A stretch of 61,036 bases of DNA from Neptunomonas japonica DSM 18939 (GTDB lineage: Bacteria > Pseudomonadota > Gammaproteobacteria > Pseudomonadales > Balneatricaceae), in assembly GCF_000422765.1 (NCBI RefSeq), contig NZ_AUGR01000025.1:1-61036 (forward strand), written 5' to 3'. The translations under genes were made by a program, and so were the position numbers. Each line of letters starts with the position of its first letter. Positions within the stretch are counted from its first letter, which is position 1. Below the pieces are notes generated by a model. It saw only the letters and a list, made by a program, of their open reading frames with translations. It did no database searches and was not told the DNA's origin. This document shows, piece by piece, positions 35,130 through 43,720 of this stretch.

Positions 35130-35348
35130 ATGGAAACACAAATTGTATATGCCTTTGTGACGGGGCAGCAGGCAAACCGCTTTTTAAACGCGCTCAAAGT
35201 TTGGAGTGTTGCCGATGTTCAGGTAAAACTCTATCGCGGTGCCGATAAAGTTAAAGTGTCTTATTATTTTGCTGAGGAAGGCTTTGATTCAACTAGCTCA
35301 CAGCTTGATGAGTTGGCAGAGGTTTACGGTGGCAAGGAGCTGTTGTAA
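35130..35348 (+). CDS. small conserved-looking hypothetical protein
   Basis: About 72 residues, soluble and not recognised. It reads METQIVYAFVTGQQANRFLN, then an Asp/Lys-rich beta-type stretch (VKLYRGADKVKVSYYF) and an acidic helical tail. The frame opens at 35091 but the upstream 13 residues look non-native and lie against the divergent promoter; I prefer the ATG at 35130, though its ribosome-binding site is weak. Transcribed alone. Confidence 0.55.
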   Translation: METQIVYAFVTGQQANRFLNALKVWSVADVQVKLYRGADKVKVSYYFAEEGFDSTSSQLDELAEVYGGKELL

Positions 35349-35407
35349 GAACTAGCAACACACTCGTAACGGTAGATTTTTAAGAATATAGCGCTTATTC
35401 TGATGAT

Positions 35408-35443
35408 TATCGCCCTTTGAGTCCAGCTAGGGGTACGGCGATA
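35408..35443 (+). repeat. inverted repeat in the antiporter leader
   Basis: TATCGCC at 35408-35414 and GGCGATA at 35437-35443 form a 7-bp stem with a smaller CCT/AGG pairing inside. It lies 75 bp before the antiporter start and may be either the terminator of the preceding small gene or a leader structure. Confidence 0.35.
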
Positions 35444-35517
35444 GATAAAATGGAATAGCTAGAAATGGAGTGACTGAGTAAAACTAAAACTGGATTAAAA
35501 CCTCAGAGGGCTAGATT

Positions 35518-36753
35518 ATGAGCGCCCATGATCAACCGCTTTTCTTCATTCTTGTCGGCATTTGTGCATTTCTTTTTTTCGTTGCTTGCCTGCGTCATTA
35601 TAGTTCCCGTAGTTTTTTACCGCCAGAATCATGGTTGCTATTGGCAGGTGTGATTTATGGGTCTGTGCAACACAATTACTTGCCTACTATACCTGTTATC
35701 GAACTCTCGCCTGAGCTGGTGATCTGGTTACTATTACCTATTATTATCTTCGCCAGTGCTCGCAATACCTCAATTCCCGCGCTCAAGACGGACGTGATAC
35801 CTATCTTCTGTTTCGCAGGCTTAGGCGTTATTTTGACACTGTTTCTGATTGGTATTCCTCTTTCGTGGATCATGTCTATTCCCCTTACTGATGGCCTGCT
35901 CTTTGCGGCGGCCGTCGCAGCGACTGATCCTTCTGCCGTAGCGGCTATCTTTCAGCGCTTTTCTATTCCAGAACGGTTAAATGTTTTGCTGGAGGGTGAG
36001 TCTACTTTTAATGATGGAACCGCCATCGTACTGTTTAGCTTAATGGCTGCGCTGGTGCTAACTGATGCGCCGTTATCATTGGGGCAGGCGTTGCTGCAAT
36101 TTGCTTGGTCTATTGCTGGCGCTATTCCTCTTGGCTTGGCTCTGGGTTGGTTGGCTGGAAAGCTAGTGCTGCATTGGGGAGAGCAGAATCGCTTTCCCGG
36201 TTTAACGCTGACATTGTTATTGGCGTATGGCAGTTATTTGTTGGGAGAGGGCGTCTTTCATGTCTCTGGTGTTATTACTGTGCTGTGTGCGTCTTTGGCA
36301 TTTATTCGCAGTCGCCAGGCAGGCGTTCAGCCTAAAGAAGGTGAGTTGTTTACTTCCTTTTGGGAATATTTAGAGGTATTAGCGGGTAGCATTTTGTTTT
36401 TTTCACTAGGGACAGCGGCAGGCGCTCATGACTTTCCTATTAATTGGGCGCTCCCAGGCGTTGTCATTGTATTGCTAGTGTCACGAGCGGTTGTAGTTTA
36501 TGGAGGCTCGTTGTTATTAAGCTCATTACGTAAGCCGCTCCCTTTAGCGTGGCAGCATATAATGATGCTTGGTGGCTTGCGTGGTGCTGTGTCTGCTGCT
36601 TTAGTGCTGATGATCCCTGCAGACTACATTTATCGGTTTGAGATGCTGTGCTTAGTTTTTGTTTTATGTCTTTATACGTTGGTGGTTCACCCGCCGTTGC
36701 TGCGCTTGTATTTACAAAGAGCTAAGTTGGACGAAGCGCAAGAGCAGGAGTAG
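35518..36753 (+). CDS. CPA1-type cation:proton antiporter (NhaP-like)
   Basis: A 411-residue inner-membrane Na+(K+)/H+ exchanger with about 12 helices. The ion-binding core is clear: AATDPSAVAAIF with the essential Asp, followed by LLEGESTFNDGTAIVLF with the second Asp. The late GGLRGAVSAALVLM motif is also typical of NhaP. It maintains pH and Na+ homeostasis, a normal need for a marine cell. It ends with a short acidic cytoplasmic tail. GAGGG precedes the ATG. Confidence 0.92.
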   Translation: MSAHDQPLFFILVGICAFLFFVACLRHYSSRSFLPPESWLLLAGVIYGSVQHNYLPTIPVIELSPELVIWLLLPIIIFASARNTSIPALKTDVIPIFCFAGLGVILTLFLIGIPLSWIMSIPLTDGLLFAAAVAATDPSAVAAIFQRFSIPERLNVLLEGESTFNDGTAIVLFSLMAALVLTDAPLSLGQALLQFAWSIAGAIPLGLALGWLAGKLVLHWGEQNRFPGLTLTLLLAYGSYLLGEGVFHVSGVITVLCASLAFIRSRQAGVQPKEGELFTSFWEYLEVLAGSILFFSLGTAAGAHDFPINWALPGVVIVLLVSRAVVVYGGSLLLSSLRKPLPLAWQHIMMLGGLRGAVSAALVLMIPADYIYRFEMLCLVFVLCLYTLVVHPPLLRLYLQRAKLDEAQEQE

Positions 36754-36875
36754 TGCATCTTCTATAGTGTCTTAACTTATTACGCGAATAATTAATTTCA
36801 AATATCTGTCACCTTTTCCTGTGCGGTGCATCTTTATGGGTATAGATCATAAATATGACCAGATGGGAGAAACCT

Positions 36876-37502
36876 ATGTCAGTTCAATTTTCTAAACCAA
36901 AAACTCTATTATCAGTAGATGCTTTACCTACAGCTTCAACTGTTACACAAGAAACAACTAACCGTCGAAGCTTTTTACGTTCAGGAGGGCAGCTGACATT
37001 GTCGGCAATGGCTATTTCTATGTTGTCAGGCCTTAACGCTAAAGTGGCTAGCGCGTCAGATAAACAAACTATGATGGATATACAAATCTTAAATACAGCG
37101 ATTGCTGCTGAGCATGAAGCGGTAGCCGCCTATCAAGTAGGTGCAGAAAGTGGCTTGCTGTCATCGGCTATACTCAATGTGGCAGTGCAGTTTCAGGGGC
37201 ATCATAAAGAACATATTGATGCACTTTCTAAAGCGGTGGGGGCTTTAGGAGGGGAGGCCGCAGGTCCATTAGCAATTTATCAATTTTCAGTAGAAAAATT
37301 GAAAACTGAAACTGATGTATTAACTTTCGCCGCCTCTTTAGAGCGTGGAGCAGTGAGTGCTTATGCCGGTGCTATTCCTTTATTTGAACAACGAGAGTTG
37401 TCTAAAGCCGCTGCCAGTATTCTTGCTGATGAAGCCATGCACTGGGCGGTGTTGAGACAAGTATTAGGGCTTAATCCGGTGCCGGGAGCTTTCTTTTCAT
37501 GA
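36876..37502 (+). CDS. Tat-exported ferritin-like domain protein
   Basis: About 208 residues. A twin-arginine signal (NRRSFLRSGGQLTLSAMAIS) near residues 30-50 sends the folded protein to the periplasm. The mature part is a four-helix ferritin-like bundle with carboxylate/His ligands in AAEHEAVAAYQVGAESG, FQGHHKEHIDAL, ASLERGAVSAYAGAI and ADEAMHWAVLR. It resembles ferritin-like/DUF4439-type proteins, whose activity is unknown. I chose the ATG at 36876, six bases after GGGAG. Its stop overlaps the cytochrome c start (ATGA); with the ECF sigma gene it forms a three-gene operon. Confidence 0.85.
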   Translation: MSVQFSKPKTLLSVDALPTASTVTQETTNRRSFLRSGGQLTLSAMAISMLSGLNAKVASASDKQTMMDIQILNTAIAAEHEAVAAYQVGAESGLLSSAILNVAVQFQGHHKEHIDALSKAVGALGGEAAGPLAIYQFSVEKLKTETDVLTFAASLERGAVSAYAGAIPLFEQRELSKAAASILADEAMHWAVLRQVLGLNPVPGAFFS

Positions 37503-37873
37503 GTGTTTGCCGTGCAGTGTTGGTATTTACATGTTGTGTATTTTGCAGCTTTAATATTAGTGCATACGCGGCACCGCCTCATTATGTTATGTGTATGGGG
37601 TGCCACTCTCCATCTTATAACCGCACAGGCCCTAAGCATTGTGGTGTATTTGGTCAGTTGGCTGCTCGTCAGGAAGGGTTTCAGTACAGTGAGGCATTAA
37701 CAATGTCTCGACTGCGCTGGGATCGGCAGACGTTGGATAAGTTTCTTGAAAGCCCTGCAGCTATAGTGCCGGGCACGTCAATGACCTTTGCCGGTATAAC
37801 TGATGCTAACGTGAGAGCCCAGTTAATTGATTATATTGAGCTTCTCACAACTGATCATAATGATTGCCGCTAA
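37499..37873 (+). CDS. periplasmic class I c-type cytochrome
   Basis: A 124-residue exported monoheme cytochrome. Signal peptide to about residue 25, heme site CMGCH (Cys32, Cys35, His36), and probable axial Met95 in PGTSMTFAGI. The usual GPxLxG segment appears as GPKHCGVFG, with an extra Cys48, which is unusual. It is likely the electron carrier for the neighbouring Tat-exported ferritin-like protein. It overlaps that gene by four bases and is 14 bp before the sigma factor. Confidence 0.9.
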   Translation: MSVCRAVLVFTCCVFCSFNISAYAAPPHYVMCMGCHSPSYNRTGPKHCGVFGQLAARQEGFQYSEALTMSRLRWDRQTLDKFLESPAAIVPGTSMTFAGITDANVRAQLIDYIELLTTDHNDCR

Positions 37874-37887
37874 GTAAGGTATGAACA

Positions 37888-38571
37888 ATGGATTCTTCAG
37901 CACAAGCGTTACCAATGGATATTGCACTTGCAGATCTACAAGAAGAAACTGACTTTGAGTTAATAATTCGGGTTCGATCAGGTTCTTCAGTGGCTTTTGA
38001 GCCATTAATGCGGCGTTATAATCAGCGTTTATATCGATTGTCGCGTAGTTTTTGTAAAAGTGATGCGGATGCTATGGATATTCTACAAGACAGTTACGTG
38101 ATTGCTTATGAAAAAATAGCACAGTTTAGCGGCCCCGAAGGCTTTGCTGGGTGGTTATCTCGTATTGTACGCAATGAGGCGCTTATGCGAATACGTAGGA
38201 ACAAGCTTGTTGATATTTGCTCTATCCAAGATCATGAGCCAGTTGAGTTGAATAACGAGGGGCCATCGGCTGTGTTAGCTCAGGGGCAGCTGGCAAAAAT
38301 CATCGAGCAAGCTATTGACCAGTTACCTGACAGCTATGCCAGCGTATTTGTATTACGAGGTGTACAGCAGTTATCTACACAAGAAACCGCTGACTCATTG
38401 GATTTACATGCCGATGTGGTTAAAACACGTTTCTCTAGAGCTAAAAAGCTTTTACGTGGCCACTTAGATCAACATATTCAAGCGGCGGGACTCGAGGTAT
38501 TTGAGTTTGCTGGCGAGCACTGTGATGCGGTGGTTAGTAATGTCATGGAGCGGATAACAGAGAGTCACTAA
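37888..38571 (+). CDS. ECF-type RNA polymerase sigma factor
   Basis: A 227-residue sigma-70 family ECF factor. Region 2 contains FEPLMRRYNQRLYRLSRSF and DILQDSYVIAYEKI; region 4 contains LPDSYASVFVLRGVQQLSTQETADSL and VKTRFSRAKKLLR. A C-terminal extension of about 35 residues has FEFAGEHCDAVVSNVMERI, whose Cys/Asp pattern I recall from a family of ECFs encoded beside ferritin-like and cytochrome genes. No anti-sigma gene is adjacent, so the extension may itself be regulatory. It probably controls its own operon. Confidence 0.9.
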   Translation: MDSSAQALPMDIALADLQEETDFELIIRVRSGSSVAFEPLMRRYNQRLYRLSRSFCKSDADAMDILQDSYVIAYEKIAQFSGPEGFAGWLSRIVRNEALMRIRRNKLVDICSIQDHEPVELNNEGPSAVLAQGQLAKIIEQAIDQLPDSYASVFVLRGVQQLSTQETADSLDLHADVVKTRFSRAKKLLRGHLDQHIQAAGLEVFEFAGEHCDAVVSNVMERITESH

Positions 38572-38599
38572 ACTCCCTGTTCTTAATTGAAATTATTTG

Positions 38600-39235
38600 T
38601 TATGAAATTTGTTGTTTTTTGTCCGACCGATAAAAGTAAAAAAGTAGTAGTGAGGCAATAGCGCCCAGCGTATCGGATAACATGTCTTTTTGAGCATCCC
38701 AGATGTCGCCTTGTGAGCCTAAAAACTCGACGCCTGCATCACCACCTTCGAGCGCTGCATACCACCACTCGATGATTTCGTATGCCGCAGCAACACTCAT
38801 AATAAAGAATAGGCTAAATGTCATTGCTAATTTAAAACCACAGTAGCCTTTACGTAATAACCACTCAGCCATAGCGAAGGCATAAAAGCCAATAGTAAAA
38901 TGGCCTATTCGATCAAAATGATTACGCTCGGCTCCTAGCAGCTCAGTTACCCAGCCAAAAGGAACATTGGCGAATGTGTAGTGCCCGCCTACCGTATGCC
39001 AAAAAATCCAGATAAAAACTAATCCATAAGCTAGGTTGCTGAAGCGAAACTTATGGAATGTGAAAACCAAAATTAGAAAGATAGCGATGACAGGGATGAT
39101 CTCTGCGATCCACACTTCGCGGGAAACGGGGCTGATACCCAGTACAATAGAAAAAACCAAGTAGATTCCAGCAAGTGTATGCGGGAAATATTTACTAATC
39201 ATTAATAGAGATCTCTGTAGTGAATGTTTAGGCAT
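38600..39235 (-). CDS. DUF2238 (YjdF-like) membrane protein
   Basis: A 211-residue inner-membrane protein with about six helices. DUF2238 features are the internal HTVGGHYTFANVPFG, the HFDRIGHFTIGF segment, AAAYEIIEWWYA and GDIWDAQKDMLSDTLGA. Conserved His, Asp and Glu residues near the membrane suggest metal binding or catalysis, but no function is established. Convergent with the ECF gene. Confidence 0.87.
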   Translation of the reverse strand: MPKHSLQRSLLMISKYFPHTLAGIYLVFSIVLGISPVSREVWIAEIIPVIAIFLILVFTFHKFRFSNLAYGLVFIWIFWHTVGGHYTFANVPFGWVTELLGAERNHFDRIGHFTIGFYAFAMAEWLLRKGYCGFKLAMTFSLFFIMSVAAAYEIIEWWYAALEGGDAGVEFLGSQGDIWDAQKDMLSDTLGAIASLLLFYFYRSDKKQQIS

Positions 39236-39255
39236 GATAATTAACGCTACTGCAA

Positions 39256-39660
39256 TTACACGCCAAGCAGTGGCAAGTGTTTGATCGTTTTATATTTTAA
39301 CGAAAGTTCAAGGCAGTGTCGTAGTTCGCTTTGCGGTAAAGGATCATTTACGTGCAACACAATTGCACGGTTGCCTTGAAATTCTAGCGTATCTGAATAT
39401 AACTCTTTAAACGTGTCTACAAGTTTAGTTTTACAATTAAAAAAGACGAAGTACTGCTCAGGATATTTTGGCTTCCAGTCCAAGCGCACTGTGCTGCCAC
39501 CTTTCACCAGATAACTAGGTTCTCCCCATTTAAGTGTTTCTTTCACGTCACCTAAATTATTATCGTGAATAATATCCAGTACTAGAGCACGAACTTTCAT
39601 CAAAACTATTTTGATATGCTTCGGGTAGCTATTAAACTTTTCTCGGACCGCTGGCTGCAT
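39256..39660 (-). CDS. DUF1801 domain protein
   Basis: A 134-residue soluble protein with the DUF1801 (YdhG-like) fold, similar to frataxin-like folds. Recognisable are YPKHIKIVLMKVRALVLDII, ETLKWGEPSYLVKGGSTVRLDWKPKYPEQYFVFFNC and the QGNRAIVLHVNDPLP end. Function is unknown. It lies 20 bp downstream-to-upstream of the DUF2238 gene on the same strand. Confidence 0.82.
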   Translation of the reverse strand: MQPAVREKFNSYPKHIKIVLMKVRALVLDIIHDNNLGDVKETLKWGEPSYLVKGGSTVRLDWKPKYPEQYFVFFNCKTKLVDTFKELYSDTLEFQGNRAIVLHVNDPLPQSELRHCLELSLKYKTIKHLPLLGV

Positions 39661-39762
39661 TTAAAGGGTTTCCTGCTTATATTTTACTTCGTAAGAGCTG
39701 TTGCAAGCATTTGTCTTTTATAGGCAAAAACGTAACCTGATGAGCTACCACCACACCTAGCG

Positions 39763-40137
39763 CTACTTAGATACTGTGCTTTCATTCACATACCAAACAC
39801 CGTCTTTTTCATGAATACCTACAACAATAAGTGCTTCATTTTTGTCGTATATGGCGCGCCACACAAACCTCATGCATTTAGGGTGTTGATCGACTTTAAA
39901 GCCCTTTAGGGATCCCATATATGAGCGGCTTTTATAAGCGCCTAAGTCTTCTCGCATCAGCTTTGTATCATGAAGAAAGACGTCCTCGTTAAAATCTTCT
40001 AAATCTGTTTTATCGAATCGCTCGATAAAGGCTTCATAATTACTAGTTCGATCAGCCTCTAGCATTTGTGAGAGATACTTTTCTGCAATAGCTAGCTCTT
40101 TCGTAATGTCATTCACTTTTGCTCTCCTGAGTTTCAC
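39763..40137 (-). CDS. hypothetical protein, possible NTF2-like fold
   Basis: A 124-residue soluble protein that I do not firmly recognise. An N-terminal helix (ITKELAIAEKYLSQMLEADRT) followed by FIERFDKTDLEDFNEDVF and a C-terminal strand pair (ALIVVGIHEKDGVWYVNEST) would fit an NTF2/SnoaL-like cone fold. There is no catalytic signature. It sits nine bases after the GNAT gene and is probably co-transcribed with it. Confidence 0.6.
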   Translation of the reverse strand: MKLRRAKVNDITKELAIAEKYLSQMLEADRTSNYEAFIERFDKTDLEDFNEDVFLHDTKLMREDLGAYKSRSYMGSLKGFKVDQHPKCMRFVWRAIYDKNEALIVVGIHEKDGVWYVNESTVSK

Positions 40138-40146
40138 AAATCCGTG

Positions 40147-40632
40147 TTATTTTCGTAGCTGTTTGTGCATGACATAACTGTCAATATAACCTAACCTTCT
40201 GTGTCGGTACGCAAGGGGAATAGTTCCAATAATATTAAAGCCTAATTGTTGCCAAAGGCTGACAGCAACTTTATTGCTTGAGACTACAGAGTTAAACTGC
40301 ATTGCCTTAAACCCTAGGGTTACTGCCATTTGTTGAGAGTGTTGACAAAGTTTCTTGGCAATACCTTTACCGCGAGTTTGCTCGTTGACCATGTATCCAC
40401 AATTGCATATATGGTTGCTAGGTCCTTGAGCATTCGCTTTTATATAATACAAACCGAGAACTTGTTTGCCTTCCACAAAGGCAAAACTCTTTAAAGGTGT
40501 TTTACACCAAAGCTGGTATGCCTCTTGGAAGTTCATATCAGGCTCAAAGGCGTACGTTTCCTCCGCTTTGATGATGCGCTCAAAACAAGGCCAGAACTCT
40601 TCAAAGTCTGACTTTGTGACTTCCCTAATCAT
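40147..40632 (-). CDS. GNAT-family N-acetyltransferase
   Basis: A 161-residue acetyl-CoA-dependent acetyltransferase. The acetyl-CoA loop is NEQTRGKGIAKKLCQHSQQ (Q/RxxGxG/A type), preceded by CNCGYMVN and followed by the conserved NKVAVSLWQQLGFNIIGTIP. The target is unknown; close relatives act on small amines, amino acids or antibiotics. First gene of a short minus-strand run. Confidence 0.9.
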   Translation of the reverse strand: MIREVTKSDFEEFWPCFERIIKAEETYAFEPDMNFQEAYQLWCKTPLKSFAFVEGKQVLGLYYIKANAQGPSNHICNCGYMVNEQTRGKGIAKKLCQHSQQMAVTLGFKAMQFNSVVSSNKVAVSLWQQLGFNIIGTIPLAYRHRRLGYIDSYVMHKQLRK

Positions 40633-40747
40633 TGGCTTCTCCGGATAACATAATGCTCACATATAGAAACAGTGAGCCAAGTCTACTTAGTAGTGATTTT
40701 TATAGACATTAATAGTTTATCAATCTTTAGCTTAGCAATTCAGAACT

Positions 40748-41515
40748 TCAGAACTTTCCATTTTCGTTCTTCCACTCGCTGCGCGGGGGAATTGACTCAC
40801 TGGTATCCCAGTGCTCCACAATTTTGTCGTTCGCAACACGGTATAGGTCATAGAATGATGTATGGGCACCATCTCGAAAGCCTTCGCAGGCTGCTAGGAC
40901 AAAATTGCCTTCTGCCAATAGTTTGTGCAGCTTGTCGTATTGAATGAAACCAGTGTTTTCTTTAGGTTGCCCTGTGAGGGCAGCATGTAATGGGGATAAC
41001 TCATCCGCGAGGTGAGGGCTATGTTCTATATAGGGCTGAGCATTAACAAAATGCGACATTTTGTGTGTTTCATTATTGATTAACACTTCACTTATAAACG
41101 CACGAACGAGTTCTCGGTTTGATTCTGTCTTTTCAATATCAGTTAAAAGAGTTCCACCATCAACCATAGAGTGGCCTGATTGATTAGGGCTTTTTCGAAG
41201 CTGGATGTTGTCCCAGTGTTCCACGGTTTGATCACCTTCGAATCTAAATACTTCAAACCCAACTTTAGAGGTATCGAATTCATATTCCGTATGACCAAAT
41301 ACGTATTCGCCATCTGAAAAAATTCTAACGATATTGACCCTCGGAGAGCTCTTGGATAAACGTTTGAAAAGTGCTGCGAGGCCTTCACTCCCTTCATGGG
41401 TCTGGGGGTTATGCTGAATATATTTATCAGGATTCACAACAGCAACGGATGCTTCGTCACCCGTTTCGATGCCTTTTAACAAGGTATAAATTTGTTCCTT
41501 TCGTTTTAACGTCAT
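40748..41515 (-). CDS. tandem SnoaL/NTF2-like domain protein
   Basis: A 255-residue soluble protein made of two similar NTF2-like halves. Half 1 has DKYIQHNPQTHEGSEGLAAL and VFRFEGDQTVEHWDNIQ; half 2 has QPYIEHSPHLADELSPLHAA and LYRVANDKIVEHWDTSESIP. The repeated YIQ/EH and VEHWD motifs show an internal duplication. Single-domain relatives are SnoaL-like cyclases or proteins with no known activity. Transcribed alone. Confidence 0.82.
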   Translation of the reverse strand: MTLKRKEQIYTLLKGIETGDEASVAVVNPDKYIQHNPQTHEGSEGLAALFKRLSKSSPRVNIVRIFSDGEYVFGHTEYEFDTSKVGFEVFRFEGDQTVEHWDNIQLRKSPNQSGHSMVDGGTLLTDIEKTESNRELVRAFISEVLINNETHKMSHFVNAQPYIEHSPHLADELSPLHAALTGQPKENTGFIQYDKLHKLLAEGNFVLAACEGFRDGAHTSFYDLYRVANDKIVEHWDTSESIPPRSEWKNENGKF

Positions 41516-41645
41516 GGGTTGCTCCGATTACTGACGAGCCGTTTATTTTTAATGAGTTAGACCCAAATTCCTATCTATTGTAGGGGCCAGGTTATCCACT
41601 TCTTTAGGGTTATTCATCTGCTTAAAGCTGGTCCTGTAAAGAGGC

Positions 41646-42176
41646 TTAAGAAGCATTAAATACTGTTTCAATGGGTGGTGGGTTACGTAAGGTTTGCTGC
41701 ACTACACAGCATCGTTCTGCGGCTACTTGTAGTTTTTGGAGCATAATAGGATCGGTGCCTTCTTTGGCACGTAGTTGTACTGAGCAGTGTATGTTTTGAA
41801 AACCGACAGGTACGTTTTTATCTATGCCCATCGTGCCGCGTACATCGACCTTTGCTTCTACGCTTACTTCAAGCTGCTCTAATTCTATGTTCAATAAATT
41901 AGCTACCATACGGATGGAAGAGTCTTGGCATGCAGCGAGTGCTGCACATAACATATCACCAGGTGTTGGAGCATCGTGTAAGCCACCCAGTGCATGATGT
42001 ACACCAATCGGCACATTTACACCGCAGCCTTGCATGGGTTCAACAATGGAGTGGAAAGGGTCGTTAGCATCAGGGCCACAAGTGCGTGCATGATCTGTCA
42101 CTATGGCTGTTTCAGGAGATGTTTTGTATTGAGCGCGTAGAGGTTGTTGGGCTTCGTTAACGCTGATTTTTTTCAT
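41646..42176 (-). CDS. OsmC-family protein
   Basis: A 176-residue OsmC/Ohr-fold protein. The first conserved Cys lies in MLCAALAACQDSSIRMVANLLN and the second in AAERCCVVQQTLRNPPP, matching thiol peroxidase-type OsmC proteins that reduce organic hydroperoxides. The extra Cys beside the second active Cys and the N-terminal extension are mild oddities. It is 210 bp downstream of guaD and might receive read-through from that operon. Confidence 0.87.
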   Translation of the reverse strand: MKKISVNEAQQPLRAQYKTSPETAIVTDHARTCGPDANDPFHSIVEPMQGCGVNVPIGVHHALGGLHDAPTPGDMLCAALAACQDSSIRMVANLLNIELEQLEVSVEAKVDVRGTMGIDKNVPVGFQNIHCSVQLRAKEGTDPIMLQKLQVAAERCCVVQQTLRNPPPIETVFNAS

Positions 42177-42289
42177 GATGGATCCCCACTATATCGCTTG
42201 TTAAACGGTATTTAGCAGAAAGGACATCTTACACTCTTTCTATCGGCGACTATCTAAAACAGTAGACAAGCTATTATAAAACGCTGTTT

Positions 42290-42348
42290 TCAACCATAGC
42301 GCTGCACTGTTTTGGGTGCAATACCTTGTGATTAATAGCTATGGTTGA
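42290..42348. repeat. long inverted repeat between osmC-like gene and guaD
   Basis: TCAACCATAGC at 42290-42300 pairs perfectly with GCTATGGTTGA at 42338-42348. Inside is a TGCAC/GTGCA hairpin at about 42303-42320. There is no T tract on either strand. It lies 39 bp past the guaD stop and may stabilise or end the xdh-guaD mRNA. Confidence 0.5.
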
Positions 42349-42386
42349 GGTGTTGATAGCCGAAAAGTTAATGGTTAAAAAGGCAA

Positions 42387-43706
42387 TCAGTCTCGTGTGT
42401 GTACTGCTTCACCCATAGCGTATGTGGCTTTAATAGTGCGGTCGTCACCGAGCGTCATTAGCACAAATAAGCGTTCTTCAAGTGATGTTGTTTGTTCCAT
42501 ACGATAAGCCATCAGCGGTGTTGCGTGGTAGTCGAGAACGGCAAAGTCGGCCTCAGTGCCGGGTTGCAATGTGCCAATTTTCTCTTCTAATTTAAGTGCT
42601 CGTGCACCACCCAGTGTAGCCAGGTAGAGAGATTTAAGTGGGTTGAGTTTCTCCCCCTGTAGTTGCATAACTTTATAGGCTTCGTTGAGGGTTTGCAGCA
42701 TCGAAAAGCTGGTGCCTGCACCAACATCAGTGCCAAGGCCTACTTTAATATTGTGTTGTTCTGTTTTAGCCAAATCAAACAAGCCGCTGCCTAAAAATAG
42801 GTTGGACGTAGGGCAAAAAGCAAGGGCAGAGTCGGTTTCTTCTAAGCGTTTACATTCGTCATCACACAGGTATACACCGTGAGCGAACACGGAACGCTCG
42901 CCTAGTAAATCAAAATGGTCGTACACATCTAGGTAACCGTTTTGATCAGGGAACAGCGCTTTAACCCATTCTATTTCTTGTTTGTTTTCACTTAAATGAG
43001 TGTGCATATAAAGCTCTGGGTATTCTTTCAGCAGTTTTCCCGCTAACGTGAGCTGCTCGTCGCTGCTGGTGGGCGCAAAGCGGGGTGTTACGGCGTAATG
43101 TAGTCTGCCTTTGCCATGCCAACGTTCGATAAGGTTTTTGCTGTCTTGATAGCTGCTTTCTGGGGTGTCGGTAAGCGTGTCTGGCGCGTTGCGGTCCATC
43201 ATCACTTTACCGGCAATCATTCGCAGGTTAAGGCTTTGTGCGGCCTCAAAAAAGGCATCCACAGATTGTGGGTGTACTGTGCCAAACACCAATGCAGTGG
43301 TGGTGCCGTTGCGTAATAGCTCGGTTAAAAAGATCTTTGCTACGTTATCGGCGTAGTTTTTATCAGCAAATTTATGCTCTTCAGGGAAGGTATAGTTATT
43401 TAGCCAGTCAAGTAGTTGTTCACCGTATGAGGCGATCATGCCCGTTTGCGGGTAGTGAATATGTGTGTCGACAAAGCCCGGTGTTATCAGTGAGTTGTCA
43501 TAAACAGTAATGGGTGTATTGGGGTCTAATGTGTTGAGCAGCGTTTCTGCTGGGCCAACAGCTTTTACTAAGCCGTTTTCTACGATAAGTAGGCCGTCTT
43601 CAAAGTATTGATAACTGGCATCTATGCCTACCTTTGCAGGATCTTCAAGCGTGTGAATAATGGCGGCGCGGTATGCGTGATAAGGGGAAGCAGTGGTTGT
43701 TGTCAT
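42387..43706 (-). CDS. guaD: guanine deaminase
   Basis: A 439-residue zinc amidohydrolase converting guanine to xanthine. Metal-ligand and substrate motifs are PGFVDTHIHYPQTG, MHTHLSENKQEI, FAHGVYL and GLGTDVGAGTSFSMLQTLNEAYKV. Length is normal. It feeds the xanthine dehydrogenase encoded just upstream, 14 bp after xdhC, closing the xdhABC-guaD operon. Confidence 0.96.
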   Translation of the reverse strand: MTTTTASPYHAYRAAIIHTLEDPAKVGIDASYQYFEDGLLIVENGLVKAVGPAETLLNTLDPNTPITVYDNSLITPGFVDTHIHYPQTGMIASYGEQLLDWLNNYTFPEEHKFADKNYADNVAKIFLTELLRNGTTTALVFGTVHPQSVDAFFEAAQSLNLRMIAGKVMMDRNAPDTLTDTPESSYQDSKNLIERWHGKGRLHYAVTPRFAPTSSDEQLTLAGKLLKEYPELYMHTHLSENKQEIEWVKALFPDQNGYLDVYDHFDLLGERSVFAHGVYLCDDECKRLEETDSALAFCPTSNLFLGSGLFDLAKTEQHNIKVGLGTDVGAGTSFSMLQTLNEAYKVMQLQGEKLNPLKSLYLATLGGARALKLEEKIGTLQPGTEADFAVLDYHATPLMAYRMEQTTSLEERLFVLMTLGDDRTIKATYAMGEAVHTRD

Positions 43707-43720
43707 CGATTTTGTGCCAG

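Noticed and set aside
36754-36875. ECF-specific promoter before the ferritin-like gene
   Set aside because: Candidate elements such as TGTCACC with CATCT are present, but spacing and motif are not distinctive enough to claim.
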